A stretch of 64,000 nucleotides of DNA from Sorghum bicolor (taxonomy: Eukaryota > Streptophyta > Magnoliopsida > Poales > Poaceae): positions 25,415,258 through 25,479,257 of the forward strand of contig NC_012872.2 in NCBI RefSeq assembly GCF_000003195.3, written 5' to 3'. The position numbers and the translations under genes are program-made. Positions 1-10,200 of this stretch are shown here, in pieces. Every line of letters starts with the position of its first letter. Within the stretch, counting starts at the first letter, position 1. Below the pieces are notes generated by a model. It was not told where the DNA came from and ran no database searches. It worked only from the letters and a program-made list of their open reading frames with translations.

Positions 1-1634
1 TTGAACATGCGGCAGCGAAGGTGGCTTGAGTTGATTAAAGATTATAATCTTCAAGTGCACTACCATCCGGGCAAGGCAAACGTGGTGGCGGATGCCTTGA
101 GTCGGAAAGCGCACTGTCATTCCGTTCAGGTGGAAGATCCATTGTTGTCACATCTTATGCACCCACTTGTGCTCAACCATATTTCTCTAGAGAGTACTCT
201 TCGCAATCGAGTCATCGAATTGCAGCAAACAGATGTAGGTATCTACCATATAAAGAGGAAAATGAAAGAAGAAGGAACCAAACATTTCTGGGTTGATGAG
301 AACGGAATCCTATGGTTCAAAGATCAACTTGTGGTCCCAAAAGACCGGGAGCTCCGAAATCAGATCTTATCTGAAGCTCATTCCTCCAAGTTGTCTATCC
401 ATCCTGGTAGTAGTAATATGTATCAGGATCTGAAACCTCAGTTTTGGTGGACAAAGATGAAAAAGGAGATTGCTGCTTTTGCCGCTCGTTGTGATAACTG
501 TTGTCGTGTGAAGGCCGTTCACATGAAAGCATGCTTACTTCAACCCTTGTCAATTCCTGGTTGGAAATGGGAAGAAGTTAGTATGGATTTTATCTCTGGG
601 CTTTCAACTTCTGTTAAGGGTTCTGACTCTGTCTGGGTGATTGTAGACCGTTTGACCAAGGTTGCTCGTTTCATTCCAGTTCGAACTGATTATCGTCCAC
701 ATCAGTATGCAGAGTTGTACTTCGAGCACATTGTCTGTCAGTATGGTGTGCCTCGAACTGTCATCTCAGATCGTGGACCACATTTCACTGCCCGTTTTTG
801 GGAGTGTCTTCATGAGCAGATTGGTACTCATTTTGTTCGTCGTTCTACTTATCACCCCCAAACGGCTGGTCAAACTGAACGTGTTAATCAAATCCTAGAA
901 GACATGCTGAGTGCATGTGCTCTCTCTTCAAAGGGTCATTGGGTAAAGTGGTTACCGTTAGCTGAGTTCTCTTATAACATTAGTTACCAAGAGAGCATCA
1001 AGATGGCTCCATTTGAAGCCCTGTATGGTCGAAAATGTCGAACCCCGTTGAATTGAATTGGGTGGAACCCGGGGAACGAAGGTATTATGGCATCGATTTC
1101 ATGAACGATGCGGAGCAGGAAGTCCGTACTATCCAGCAACATCTAGAAGCTGCTCAAGCTCATGAGAAAAGTTATGCTGATAAGGGAAGGAAGCCGATAG
1201 AATTTGAAGTCGGTGACCATGTGTATATCAAGGTGTCTCCGATGAAAGGCGTACAAAGGTTCGGAGTCAAGCGAAAGCTTGCACCTCGTTATGTGGGGCC
1301 TTATCGGATTCTCGAGAGAAAAGGGAACGTGGCGTACAAAGTTCAACTCCTAGTTGAGCTTCGTGCTATTTTTCCTGTCTTTCACGTATCACAGTTGAAG
1401 AAATGCCTTCGTGTTCCGGAAGAGCGAGTGGAAGTTCGGGATATCAAGTTGAAGTTTCACTTGGTGTATGAAGAAAAACCTATAGTGGTTCTTGACTGCA
1501 AGGAACGGGTGACACGAAATCGTGTGGTTAAGTTCTACAAGGTGTTGTGGAGTAACCACGGGGAGGAAGATGCCACTTGGGAAACGGAGAATTATTTAAA
1601 AGAATTTTATAAAACCTTCTTCGAAAATCAGTAA
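1..1634 (+). pseudogene. pol 3' part: RNase H tail, integrase, chromodomain (frameshifted)
   Basis: The first frame (1-1056) begins with the end of RNase H ([20 protein letters not shown], then VADALSRK), continues through the integrase zinc-binding region (paired Cys in RCDNCCRVK) and the catalytic core: Asp in SMDFISG, Asp in SDRGPHF and Glu in GQTERVNQ. A five-base tandem duplication of GAATT near 1048-1056 throws the frame into a stop. The rest of the protein continues in another frame from about 1057 to 1634: integrase C-terminal region with KRKLAPRYVGPY, then a chromodomain with VLWSNHGEEDATWE. Copy B lacks the duplication at this site, so it is a private lesion. A full-length integrase cannot be translated from this copy without frameshifting. 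Identification as gypsy pol is certain; functionality is unlikely. Confidence 0.93.
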
Positions 1635-1659
1635 GCTTCCAAATCTCGGGACGAGATTT

Positions 1660-1673
1660 TTATAAGGGGGGGC
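1660..1673 (+). other. Polypurine tract of copy A
   Basis: An AAGGGGGGG run lies directly 5' of the TGTAACACCC LTR start and about 30 bases after the pol stop. It is the expected plus-strand primer for reverse transcription. Copy B has the equivalent tract at 45426-45438. Confidence 0.85.
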
Positions 1674-4600
1674 TGTAACACCCTAGTGTTATGGTTGCAT
1701 CAATCACATGCATAACATGAGCATCATCATCTACTCAAGCATTCCATGATCATCATCTACCTTGAGCCATGTCATTTTATGCTTAAGTGTGTTTTAACTT
1801 GCTTAAATAGGCTTCATATGCTTGTGTTGGTGTGTACCATGCTTATGTTTGCGTGATATGCCTTGGTAATTAGTTTATCTATGCTTAACTCAACCTTAGG
1901 AACAATGTTCATGTTGATCACTTCTCCAAAATAATCACTTAAGTCATACTTTCATGTATAGGCCCTAGAAATCTCTTTTGCTTAGGCCTTTAAAAAGTGT
2001 TTCATAAAATGTTTGCATGTCAAAACTTTCTATAGCCAAGTTGTATCAAATTTTATAAGGAACAAAAGTTGTTTTATGGCCATCTCATGAAAATGACACA
2101 TCTAGCTCAAAAGTGACCCTCAAGGCAGTTTTGGGGCTGTTTCCAGCACTTAGAAAATTTTCTAAGTCTGGGATCAGAGCAGTTTGCTCGAGGGTATGTT
2201 GTTCAGCTTCCAGTTTGAATTCTAGGCCGAATCAAACCTTGATCTTGTAAGCAATATTGGAGTCCTCATGTAGCTCTCCAGCATAGAGCAATTAGCCAGC
2301 AAAATCATCAAGTGGTTTAGGAGTTAATCGCCGTGCAAAATCGGGTTTCAGTCGGAACCAGAGACTGAATGGAGTCGTCGTCAGTTCAGGAGAGCTCGCC
2401 GGTGACGCCGTGTGTTGGGACTCGTGGCGTCTGTACATCACTGTTGGTCCTGCTCGTCAGTCCTCAGCGTGTCCTACAGCTCGCCACGGCGCCCCTGGTC
2501 GCGTGGACAGCGCCATTCCACTCCGGTTCGCTCTCTTCTCCGGGTCGCCGCCGCTGCTTCAGCGAGCTCGCGCGCTCGCGTCTCAGCTTCTCCGGCCACG
2601 CGACTCCATCCAGCGCTCCGCTAGCTTCCCCGCAACCACTGTCGTCAAGTTGGCTGTGGCTGCCGAGCCTTGGTAAGCCCGCATTGTCTTCTCCGTCACG
2701 AGCTTACCTCACCGGAGCTCCGCCATGGTCACCGGCGTTGTGGCTAGGGCTCTGTAGTCCACCATTCCTCCTCATTCTTGTCCGTAAAGCTCCGCTGAGT
2801 CATGCTGATGCTTGTCCGCATCCTCTTTCGTCTGGTCTCCGACCAGAGGCGCCGGCGGTCGGCCGCGTACCACCGCCGTGCCGCCATTCGTGAGGACGAG
2901 GTACCTAGGGTTCGGTAGAGTTAGGGTTTCGGGTACCTTTCGATGCAGAATGGAGTGGGGAGCACGATGGTGCTCTTGGCCATCGCCGAGACCTCGCCGT
3001 CGACGAGATCTCCGGCGGTCAAGTCGCGCCTCTGCTCTCGGGTCTCTGCAATGTGGGGTCCGTTGACTCGCGGGGTCCCCCTGTCAGTCTCTCCTTTGTT
3101 TGATTTAGGGTTTGTGTTGTTTTTGCAAAAATAATATCTCTTGTTCCTTTGATCCAAAAATTGTGAAATAAATTTTGTAATACTCTTTGAGATGGCTAGT
3201 TTTTATTAAAAATATAAAATGAACCATGTGTTATGGGAAAAAAATTATTAGGATTTAATCTTATTATTCATGAGTAAATTCATATCTCTTGTTATACTGC
3301 TCCTTTTGTTATGAAAATTTTATGCTAGGCTCTGAGTGATATTAGAATGCTAGCATAAATATTTCTTGATTTTTGGAGTACTATATCTGTGATTTGGAAT
3401 TTATGTTTGTGGTATGGCTTGTTGTCTTACTTAAATCATGATAATTAATTGGTGTTTATGCTGGTGCTCTACTCTGGTGTCAAACTTGGTTATGGTAATA
3501 CTAACATGTAAATAATCTGAAATCTGTTGTTTGACACTATTTAAGCTTTGTTTCTTAATTTATGGAATCAGCACCTTGTCACATGGTTAAATGTTTATCT
3601 TAAGTTTGGCATGTGCAATTGCTCTGAAATTTTTATGGTGATGTCAAGATGCCGTGTTTGTGCTTGTGTAATTTTTGTTGATTTTTCTGAGTACTTTTGC
3701 TAGTATCTTGTAATTATGCCCCTTTAGTGAATTAAATTAATAAGTGCCATGATATTAAGTGTTTAGGGGTTAACATATGATGTTCTGGTTATCTTATGAT
3801 ATGCTTGTGCTTGTAAGCCATTTGGTTAGCACTGAATATGCTTTGGCTATGTCATCAAATAATTAATTGAAGGTTTATAGCTGTCCTGGACAGCAAGGGA
3901 GTAATCCAACCTTTGCTTAATGATAACTTGGTTTTCTACAAGACTTGTCTAAATCAAAGTTGTTGTAAACTTTATGAGCTAGTTGTGGTTTAATTTTGGG
4001 ATCATTTGGTCCAGTAGTTTTGAATGTATGGCTTTTCCAAGTTGGATTCCAGAAATAGATGCTCTCTGTTTTTCTGGGACAGAACCTGGAACTTTGTTTA
4101 AATGACTTGTTTAACTTATGAATCTTGCTGTGATGTTTAAAGATGAAATGTAGACAATTTCTTAAGCTTTCCAGAGAGTGCTCATGCATAATTGTTGGAT
4201 CCATATGGCTCCAGTTATGATTTATTCCTTGAGCTGCTCTGTTTTGCAAGGATTGCTGTTATGGTTTGACTTGCTAGGTCTTGCTATGTTAATTAGTTAT
4301 CCTTTTTGAGTTTATCTTGGAAGTTTAATCAGTAAATGAGTATCCAGTGAAGTTCTAATTATATTGTCAAGCATTCATCCCCATCTAGTATGCACCCATT
4401 CTTACTTATCATGCATGCAATAGGTGCACCGGACGCGACAGCTTCATTCGAGCTCCAGGTGAACCCCGAGGGCCAAGAGATCAACCCGGAGGTGGAGGTC
4501 CAGCAAGCCAGACACGAGGAGCCTGAAGAAGAGATTGAGTGCCTGAATCACGAGACTGCATCGTTCGTGAAAGGCAAGCCCCGGAGCATCTTAAGTCTCT

Positions 4601-6076
4601 CACTTTAATTTCAAAAGTTTACTTGGTTACGTTATATCTATTGATGCATTGCGTATAGGAGTTGTGATGAAACCCTTGCTGCATTATACTCATTTCTTGT
4701 CCAAATATCTTACCACTACCTGGTTGTAGGGTTAGGATCGAGTAGCAGCTTAGCCATGCTTTAATCGGTAGAAGTCGGGGGATATCCTGTCACCTGTGCA
4801 AGATAGGGTTGCGTCGGATCATGATTGTCTATAGGTGCTATCATAGAAGGAACCTGATTAAATTGATTTAAGCCGGGCGTAGTTTTGCAAGGTTGTAGTA
4901 ACTCCATCTGTGGCAGCTAAGGACCAACCGTTGTACGTCCTCTTGTCATGTTGAACACATGCCTAACACTTAGTTGGCCAGATAACTCGTTCCGACCGCG
5001 AAGCCTAGTAGTATGACTCAGGCCGGAGGATCGGCAAGTATAAAGTGCGCACTACCGGAGGAAGTGCGTTGTGCGGAGGACCATTGGCGTAAGACCAAAG
5101 GCAGGTGAGTTAAAATTCCTGACCTCCCTGGTAGAGTGGTTGCCCTGGGAGTGCGGCGCTGATCAGAGCCGCGATTCCTGAGTCGTACCAAAGGTGAACC
5201 GGTTGCTCTCCGATGTGGGATGCTTGGGTGAGTGCTAGGAATAACCCTCCAGCTGGATAGGAATCGATTCGAATCGCCGTCTCTCCCGGATAATGAGAAC
5301 TTGACAGAGCAGCGGTAAACATAGCATTCACTAAGTACATTGGTTCTTGATAATGAGGTTAGTGATAGCAAGGAAGAACATATGATGAACTTGATATGGT
5401 TATTATTGCTTGTAATAATCAAGTCAAGTGTTTAGTCCAGGTGCTAATCTAGTGATAGGCTAATAATGTTCAATATGATGCTAATGCCAGTTGTAAAGTA
5501 ATCACTTAAGCTTTTGGCAAAAGTTGAGTCAAGCCATCTCCACTTTATACTTAGCCTTACATGATCCTTGGTGTCTTTATGTTTTATTAGATGGGTAAGT
5601 CTAGCTGACTACATCCTCATACTCAGTGTTTATTCCCACCTGTTGCAGATGATATCTTTTATGATGGCTTCTGCAAGACCTGCCTCCATCCCACTGGGGA
5701 TGAGGACTAAACCGTTGGGCACCGTTCTCTGACTACTTTGTACCTGTTGCTTTTGGATGGATGGCATTAGACTCTGGCTTTAACAAAGAACTTATGGAAC
5801 GTGTGTTGTAAACTATTTTGCTTCCGCTACTACTATGAACTTATGTTGTAATAACTAAGTAACTCCGATGTGGTGCCGCTTCGACGGCAATGAATGACTA
5901 TGTAACATTCGTTGTGTTATGTTGAACTATTACGATCATGGTTTGTTGCAAGTTGGTTTGAAGTCCTTCGTGATTTTAGTTGACTACCGGGATTATATGG
6001 GCTCAAGTTTGGAAACTTGATTGCTAGTCGATCGTTTCTACACTTGAACTCTTATAATTTGGTCGGTTCTGTGACA
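1674..6076 (+). repeat. 3' LTR of copy A (4.4 kb)
   Basis: Begins TGTAACACCC after the polypurine tract and ends TTCTGTGACA, giving the TG...CA termini of an LTR. It aligns end to end with the two LTRs of copy B (12719-17100 and 45439-49858). Internally it has an AT-rich head, a GC-rich island (about 2369-3080), an AT-rich intron-like stretch (about 3100-4410) and a short coding-like patch (4424-4590) followed by a U5-like tail. Short open frames in the GC island differ in length and sequence among the three LTRs, so I do not call genes in them. The great length is typical of some grass Tekay-type families. Confidence 0.92.
4390..4608 (+). other. Coding-like patch inside the LTR (copy A)
   Basis: An open frame encodes an acidic Glu/Gln-rich stretch ending in ASFVKGKPRSIL. 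Equivalent patches occur at 15474-15704 and 48200-48400 in the LTRs of copy B. The upstream AT-rich 1.3 kb and a CAATAG junction before GTGCACC make it look like an internal exon. Between copies A and B the changes include many amino-acid replacements, and the 48.2 kb copy has an in-frame TAG. This argues against selection on a protein. It is probably a relic or transcribed leader sequence that gene finders would call as hypothetical. Confidence 0.45.
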
Positions 6077-7357
6077 GTTGGTGTGTTGGCTACTAGCTAA
6101 GGGCAGTTACTAGCTAAGGGCAGTGAGCTTCTTATGATATATATGTAGTGAGCTTCTTATGTAAATGCAAAAATCATTTAATTGAGATATGCAAGAACAT
6201 GTACTGATCCCACTTATATAGAATTTTGAAGCAGTTCACTTGAAAAGTGATGTCTAAATTCATCGAAATCTTACCCAAATTAAGCCAATAGACCATATGT
6301 CAACCAACCAGCGTGGAGTAGTGTGTGGAACTAAGGAGAGTCCCGAGGGCCTTGTACCACAGGGTAAGGATCTGCAGAAAAAATCAGGTTAATGGCATTA
6401 TTAATTAATCAGATCCAATAATAGGGGCCAAGAGGAAACACCATGGGTGACTTTTTTGATTGTCACGGTGATGGCATGGTCTGTACACATGAACATTTCA
6501 TCTAGTTGATTCTTATAATCTTTTCTCACAATAGAAATAGATGTGCAAATAATTAACGGTTCCCATCAACCTATAACCTTTTCCCCCCTTCCTTTTTATT
6601 TTCTTCCCCCCAACTTATCTTTTGCTATTTCACTTGTTTGCCTTGCTGACCATAGTGATCCATGAGATATACAACACCGGGACTTCAGCAGCTTCACATA
6701 GCAGCAAGGAAAATCGTTTCATCCTCCAACCTACTAACAATATATCTGTCGCTTGCTGGCATGGGAAATCGTTTGTCTCTAGAATGTCAGAATTTTCTAA
6801 ACTCTAAGTTAAACACATTCATAATACAATAAATAACCATTTGAATTAACACTCCAAATATTGTTCCAATCGGTCCTCGTGTCCCTGCCTCTTGTTGCCG
6901 TTGGCCATGCCAAGCATGTCAGCAGCCTGCCACTGGCCTTGGCCTCCAGAAGGCCGACACTGGAACCGTGTTCGCCGCGCTTCTCCCCATGCCTCGCCTT
7001 GCTGAACAAGGGAGCTGGGCAGGGGATTAGCGCGGGCGGTGTCATTAGCGGAGCAAAGAAGATGACATTCATGCTCAGAACATCCTAACATTAATATCAT
7101 GATTATAAAAAATACTGAAATAGAAAAAATATAATACAGGCACAAACAAAAGAAATGATCAGAAACAATGTCAGGACTACTTATACTAATCAACCCATCC
7201 TAACTCGAGCCCATTTATCTGAGTATATTTTAGTTTTCATTTCTCTTTGCTTGTGGCAAATGCTCAGGAACCAAACACAAATCGGATTTATCAATTGGAA
7301 ATTAGTTGTTAGCAGCCTAAAGTTTAGTAAGGTAGCAGCCCAAAGATCAGTACCAAT
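6077..7357. other. Gene-free stretch with small duplications and one GC-rich patch
   Basis: I see no supportable gene. Near 6090-6165 two short units are tandemly duplicated (TAGCTAAGGGCAG and GTGAGCTTCTTATG). A GC-rich patch at about 6861-7060 is open on both strands (minus-strand frame 6809-7072) and could be an exon fragment of a host gene, but I do not recognise its translation. The remainder is AT-rich. Confidence 0.5.
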
Positions 7358-7735
7358 CACTACTAAATTTTGACCCTATTGCATTAAGTTCTCTAACATC
7401 AAACACAAATCTGATGCAACAGGTGCCTGCTATTGCATGAACTTTCGAAAACGGATGCAATAGTTGGCCGTTATTGCATCAAAAATGAGTTGGTTGCGAT
7501 AGTAATTCATGTCGATGCAATAGTTTTGATCTATCGCATCATTTCGAACAATGGTTGCAATAGGTAGATTTTATTGCATCGAACATATTTGGTTGCGTTA
7601 GTATTGATTTTTTGTTGCAGTATGTTGGTCGTATTGCACCGGTTTAGAATATGGATGCAATTAAGAAGTACTATTGCAATTGATGTGTGTTTGATGCAAG
7701 GTCACTTTGCGGATTGAGTACCTAGCTGTTGGGAC
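7358..7735 (+). mobile_element. CACTA-type transposon terminus with subterminal repeats (truncated)
   Basis: Starts with CACTACTAAATTTT, the form of a CACTA superfamily terminus. It is followed by about seven diverged units in which GATGCAATAG and its reverse complement CTATTGCATC alternate every 15-25 bases. Short subterminal repeats in both orientations are the usual transposase-binding architecture of CACTA elements. I found no matching inverted terminus (ending TAGTAGTG) downstream, so only one end appears to survive. Confidence 0.55.
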
Positions 7736-7745
7736 CACGTGTAAG

Positions 7746-7746
<1 letters not shown>

Positions 7747-7810
<64 letters not shown>
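7747..7810. repeat. TA dinucleotide microsatellite
   Basis: An uninterrupted run of TA repeats of about 64 bases. A shorter TA run follows at about 7967-7988. A minus-strand open frame across it encodes only alternating Tyr/Ile and is not a gene. Confidence 0.95.
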
Positions 7811-7812
<2 letters not shown>

Positions 7813-8026
7813 AAATATGTTATTCTGTAGCCATCCTTCATTTACGATAATTTTATATACTAACTTACGATAACAATACATATTTACGATAGTTGGGTTA
7901 CTATAACACATGAGGATATTTACCGTAATGTTATAGTAAACCACTTAGTAAGGAGTTATTATAATATTATATATATATATATATATATTACTAAAAAAAG
8001 AGTTGTAAAAACTATGAAGGGGTGAG

Positions 8027-8080
8027 GGAGTTGAACCTGGGACCCTTGGCTAGTTCAAGGCGTAGATAACCCCTAGGCTA
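8027..8080 (-). repeat. tRNA-like pol III box pair (SINE-like relic)
   Basis: On the minus strand TAGCCTAGGGG (8070-8080) fits the A-box consensus TRGYNNARNGG, and GGTTCAACTCC (8027-8037) fits the B-box GGTTCRANNCC, 43 bases apart start to start. The sequence between does not fold into a full tRNA cloverleaf. This suggests the head of a tRNA-derived SINE, or a tRNA pseudogene. No clear SINE tail was identified. Confidence 0.4.
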
Positions 8081-8385
8081 GTAATATGTAGTTGTATGAA
8101 ATAGTATATTTAATGTTTTACACTATAACAGCTCGTTTGAAGAAAATTTTAAACAAATGTGAATGGTTAAAATAAACAAAAGTTTAAAAAATATTGGACA
8201 AAATAGGAATTAAAATCATTAGCTCATACAAACATGAACTGAACTACCACTAGGCTCCGATGATCATTTGCCATAACCTTGGAAAGTATTTTTTTTACCA
8301 TTTTTATCACTCGTGCGCCTAAATAGAAAATTGCTACCATGGTTATTTCTTATTTGTGACAAATTTGAGAAGTAACTTTTTACCA

Positions 8386-9938
8386 CCTCTACTATAATGG
8401 ACCAATGAAAACTATACTAAGTCTCCCAAAAAAACGTCCCCTACTGAGAGTCTCTAACTATTGTTCACCCAGACAAATATACATAGAAATTTGTCTTTAT
8501 TAAAATCAAGAGCTAATAAAATACCAAAACTCAACCGACAGCTAACCTTGGATGTTTGATGCAGGCTTCTCAACTCATGCATCTCACCTGCCTCTGCGCC
8601 CCCACGCTTGCCCTCCCGCGGACACGGATCGAATCCCAGGAGCAGCGGAGAAAGGGAAAAAACAACGCCCCAGTTCTTGAAGCCGATGGGGAAGACGAAC
8701 CACAGGGGAAGGGGCTACAGTTTTGGTTTGTAGCGCCGCGCGCCGCCGAGGGGGAGGGCAGTGTGGGCACGACAACGCACAGGGCAAGGCCGAGGCGGCA
8801 GCGACAAAGAAGAAGCGAAGGTCAGCCCTGGTTCCGCTTCCGGACCTTGGAGACCTGGATCTAGAAGTCGATGGTTCGTCACGGTCCTCCTGGTTGTTGT
8901 TAGGCGCGGGCCAGTCATCCTTGCCGGTCACGTCTTCGGCAACGATGTCGAGTAGCGGGTCAATCGAGGCGGGGATTCGGCAGGAAGATAGCCTCGTGGA
9001 AGACGAGGCGAAGGCGGGCGAGGCTGGCGGCGCGAAGATGAGGCGGAGGCAGTGGCATAGATCCAATAACTCGGTATGTCATAAACTATCTCCGTGCCGC
9101 ATGTGGTTCACTGCATTTTCACTTGTGTTCTTTTAGGATCAGCTTGTGTGTTTGGTTAAGTGCTATGCAAGTCTATGTGGCTAATTAGGGGCAGCTCCTT
9201 GTTCCATGTATTCTATCGAGCTTATGCATATGTTTTCATGTGCATCCCCAAGATTAAATCCGCCGTATTAGCACGGGCACTAACTGGAGCTACGAACTTA
9301 ATGTAGGAACAAACCAGGTATTTTCTTTTCTGTGTCTTCACCTGTGATGCAAACCTGAATATCCAAATGACCCTTGATGCAATTCTGAGCTCAATTACAA
9401 TTTACTACCCAGAATTGATTTTGGACTTAATATGGCCCATAGCGTTAGCACAATGCTGACACCCTCCCTTTTTCTCCCTTTGTTTTAAACTTTTTCATCT
9501 CTTGGTTTATGTTAAGTGATTTTGAAGTTTATTTTTTCTTCCATTCTGTTGGGACACCAAATGTGTCCATAGCGTTAGCACAGCAGCCGTCCTCGAATGA
9601 GAATGATGCCTCAGCCAGTGGGCAGCAGTGTCTGGGTGAGGTATCTGACAACTCTGTGCCAGCATGCAGTAAATTGTATTGGTAATAAGGAAGGACGAGG
9701 AAGAAATGCTTCTAGCTATAAGGGAAAGAAACAATTTTGGATGCGGCATAGTTAGCTTTATAAGGAGAAATTTTCAACTTCGAACCATCGTTGTGAAAAA
9801 TTCTGTGATAAGAAGTACCATGAATTCATATAGATCAGCTGTGTTTCTCAACTTTTTGTACATAGCATTTGTTAAAACCGAATATGTGTTGTCAAATAAA
9901 GTAATGTTACCGTAGCGTTAGCACGGGCAATATACTAG
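8386..9938 (+). mobile_element. Probable non-autonomous Helitron carrying a gene fragment
   Basis: The right end is characteristic: a short hairpin (CCGTAGC, loop GTTA, GCACGG) at 9911-9926, then about eight bases and CTAG (9935-9938) followed by T. The left end is less certain. CCTCTACTATAAT at 8386, preceded by A, differs by one base from the Helitron 5' consensus TCTCTACTA. The interior holds a GC-rich coding-like segment, as expected of gene-capturing grass Helitrons. No Rep/helicase was found, so it would be non-autonomous. Confidence 0.5.
8723..9073 (+). pseudogene. Captured exon-like fragment, unidentified
   Basis: A GC-rich segment is open on the plus strand from about 8723 and reaches a canonical GT donor (CTCG/GTATGT) at 9074. 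It encodes a charged low-complexity peptide with a basic cluster (ATKKKRRSALVPLP) and an acidic, Ala/Gly-rich tail. The minus strand is also open (8584-9066), so orientation is not settled. I do not recognise a family. Its place inside the probable Helitron suggests a host gene fragment taken up by the transposon. Confidence 0.3.
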
Positions 9939-10200
9939 TATTGTATTGATTGTTAGTGTGTCTAAATAGAAATAGAAAAAAACTTGTTGGTCGGATTTGA
10001 ACGAGGAGGCAAGAGCGAAGAGCGGCACTTATGTCTCAAAATTAATATGGAATATGAAAATAGCAAATTTCATGCTGGAGGTTGGGTTCGAACTCAAGAC
10101 CTAACAATAGAGAGAGACAAAACATACCACCGCAGCTACAAGGATTTCATGTTCAAAGCTTTTCCCTTATTCCTTTAGTATAAACACGTACGTGGTTCTC
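9939..10200. other. AT-rich stretch with a second tRNA-like box pair
   Basis: On the minus strand TAGCTGCGGTGG (10129-10140) resembles a tRNA D-arm A-box, and AGTTCGAACCC (about 10087-10097) resembles a B-box with one mismatch. No full tRNA fold is evident. Nothing else supportable is seen here. Confidence 0.3.

Larger units (their letters stand above)
1..6076 (+). mobile_element. Tekay/Del-type Ty3/gypsy chromovirus, copy A, 3' part only
   Basis: The window opens inside pol of an LTR retrotransposon. The order seen is end of RNase H, integrase, chromodomain, polypurine tract and a 4.4 kb 3' LTR. Its pol and LTR closely match copy B further along, so both belong to one family. The integrase with a C-terminal chromodomain and the later tRNA-iMet-type primer site of copy B place it among Tekay/Del chromoviruses. 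The 5' LTR, gag, protease and RT lie outside the window, so the left target duplication cannot be read; the five bases right of the LTR are GTTGG. Confidence 0.93.

Noticed and set aside
2369..3066. Long GC-rich open frames that look like a host gene start (also 13406-13862 and 46127-46693)
   Set aside because: They lie at the same place in three LTRs, exist in several overlapping frames, vary in length and sequence, and show no protein family.
7702..7944. Minus-strand 80-codon frame
   Set aside because: It consists mainly of Tyr/Ile repeats translated from the TA microsatellite.
8027..8080. Functional tRNA gene
   Set aside because: Box motifs are present but the acceptor, D and anticodon arms do not form a cloverleaf.
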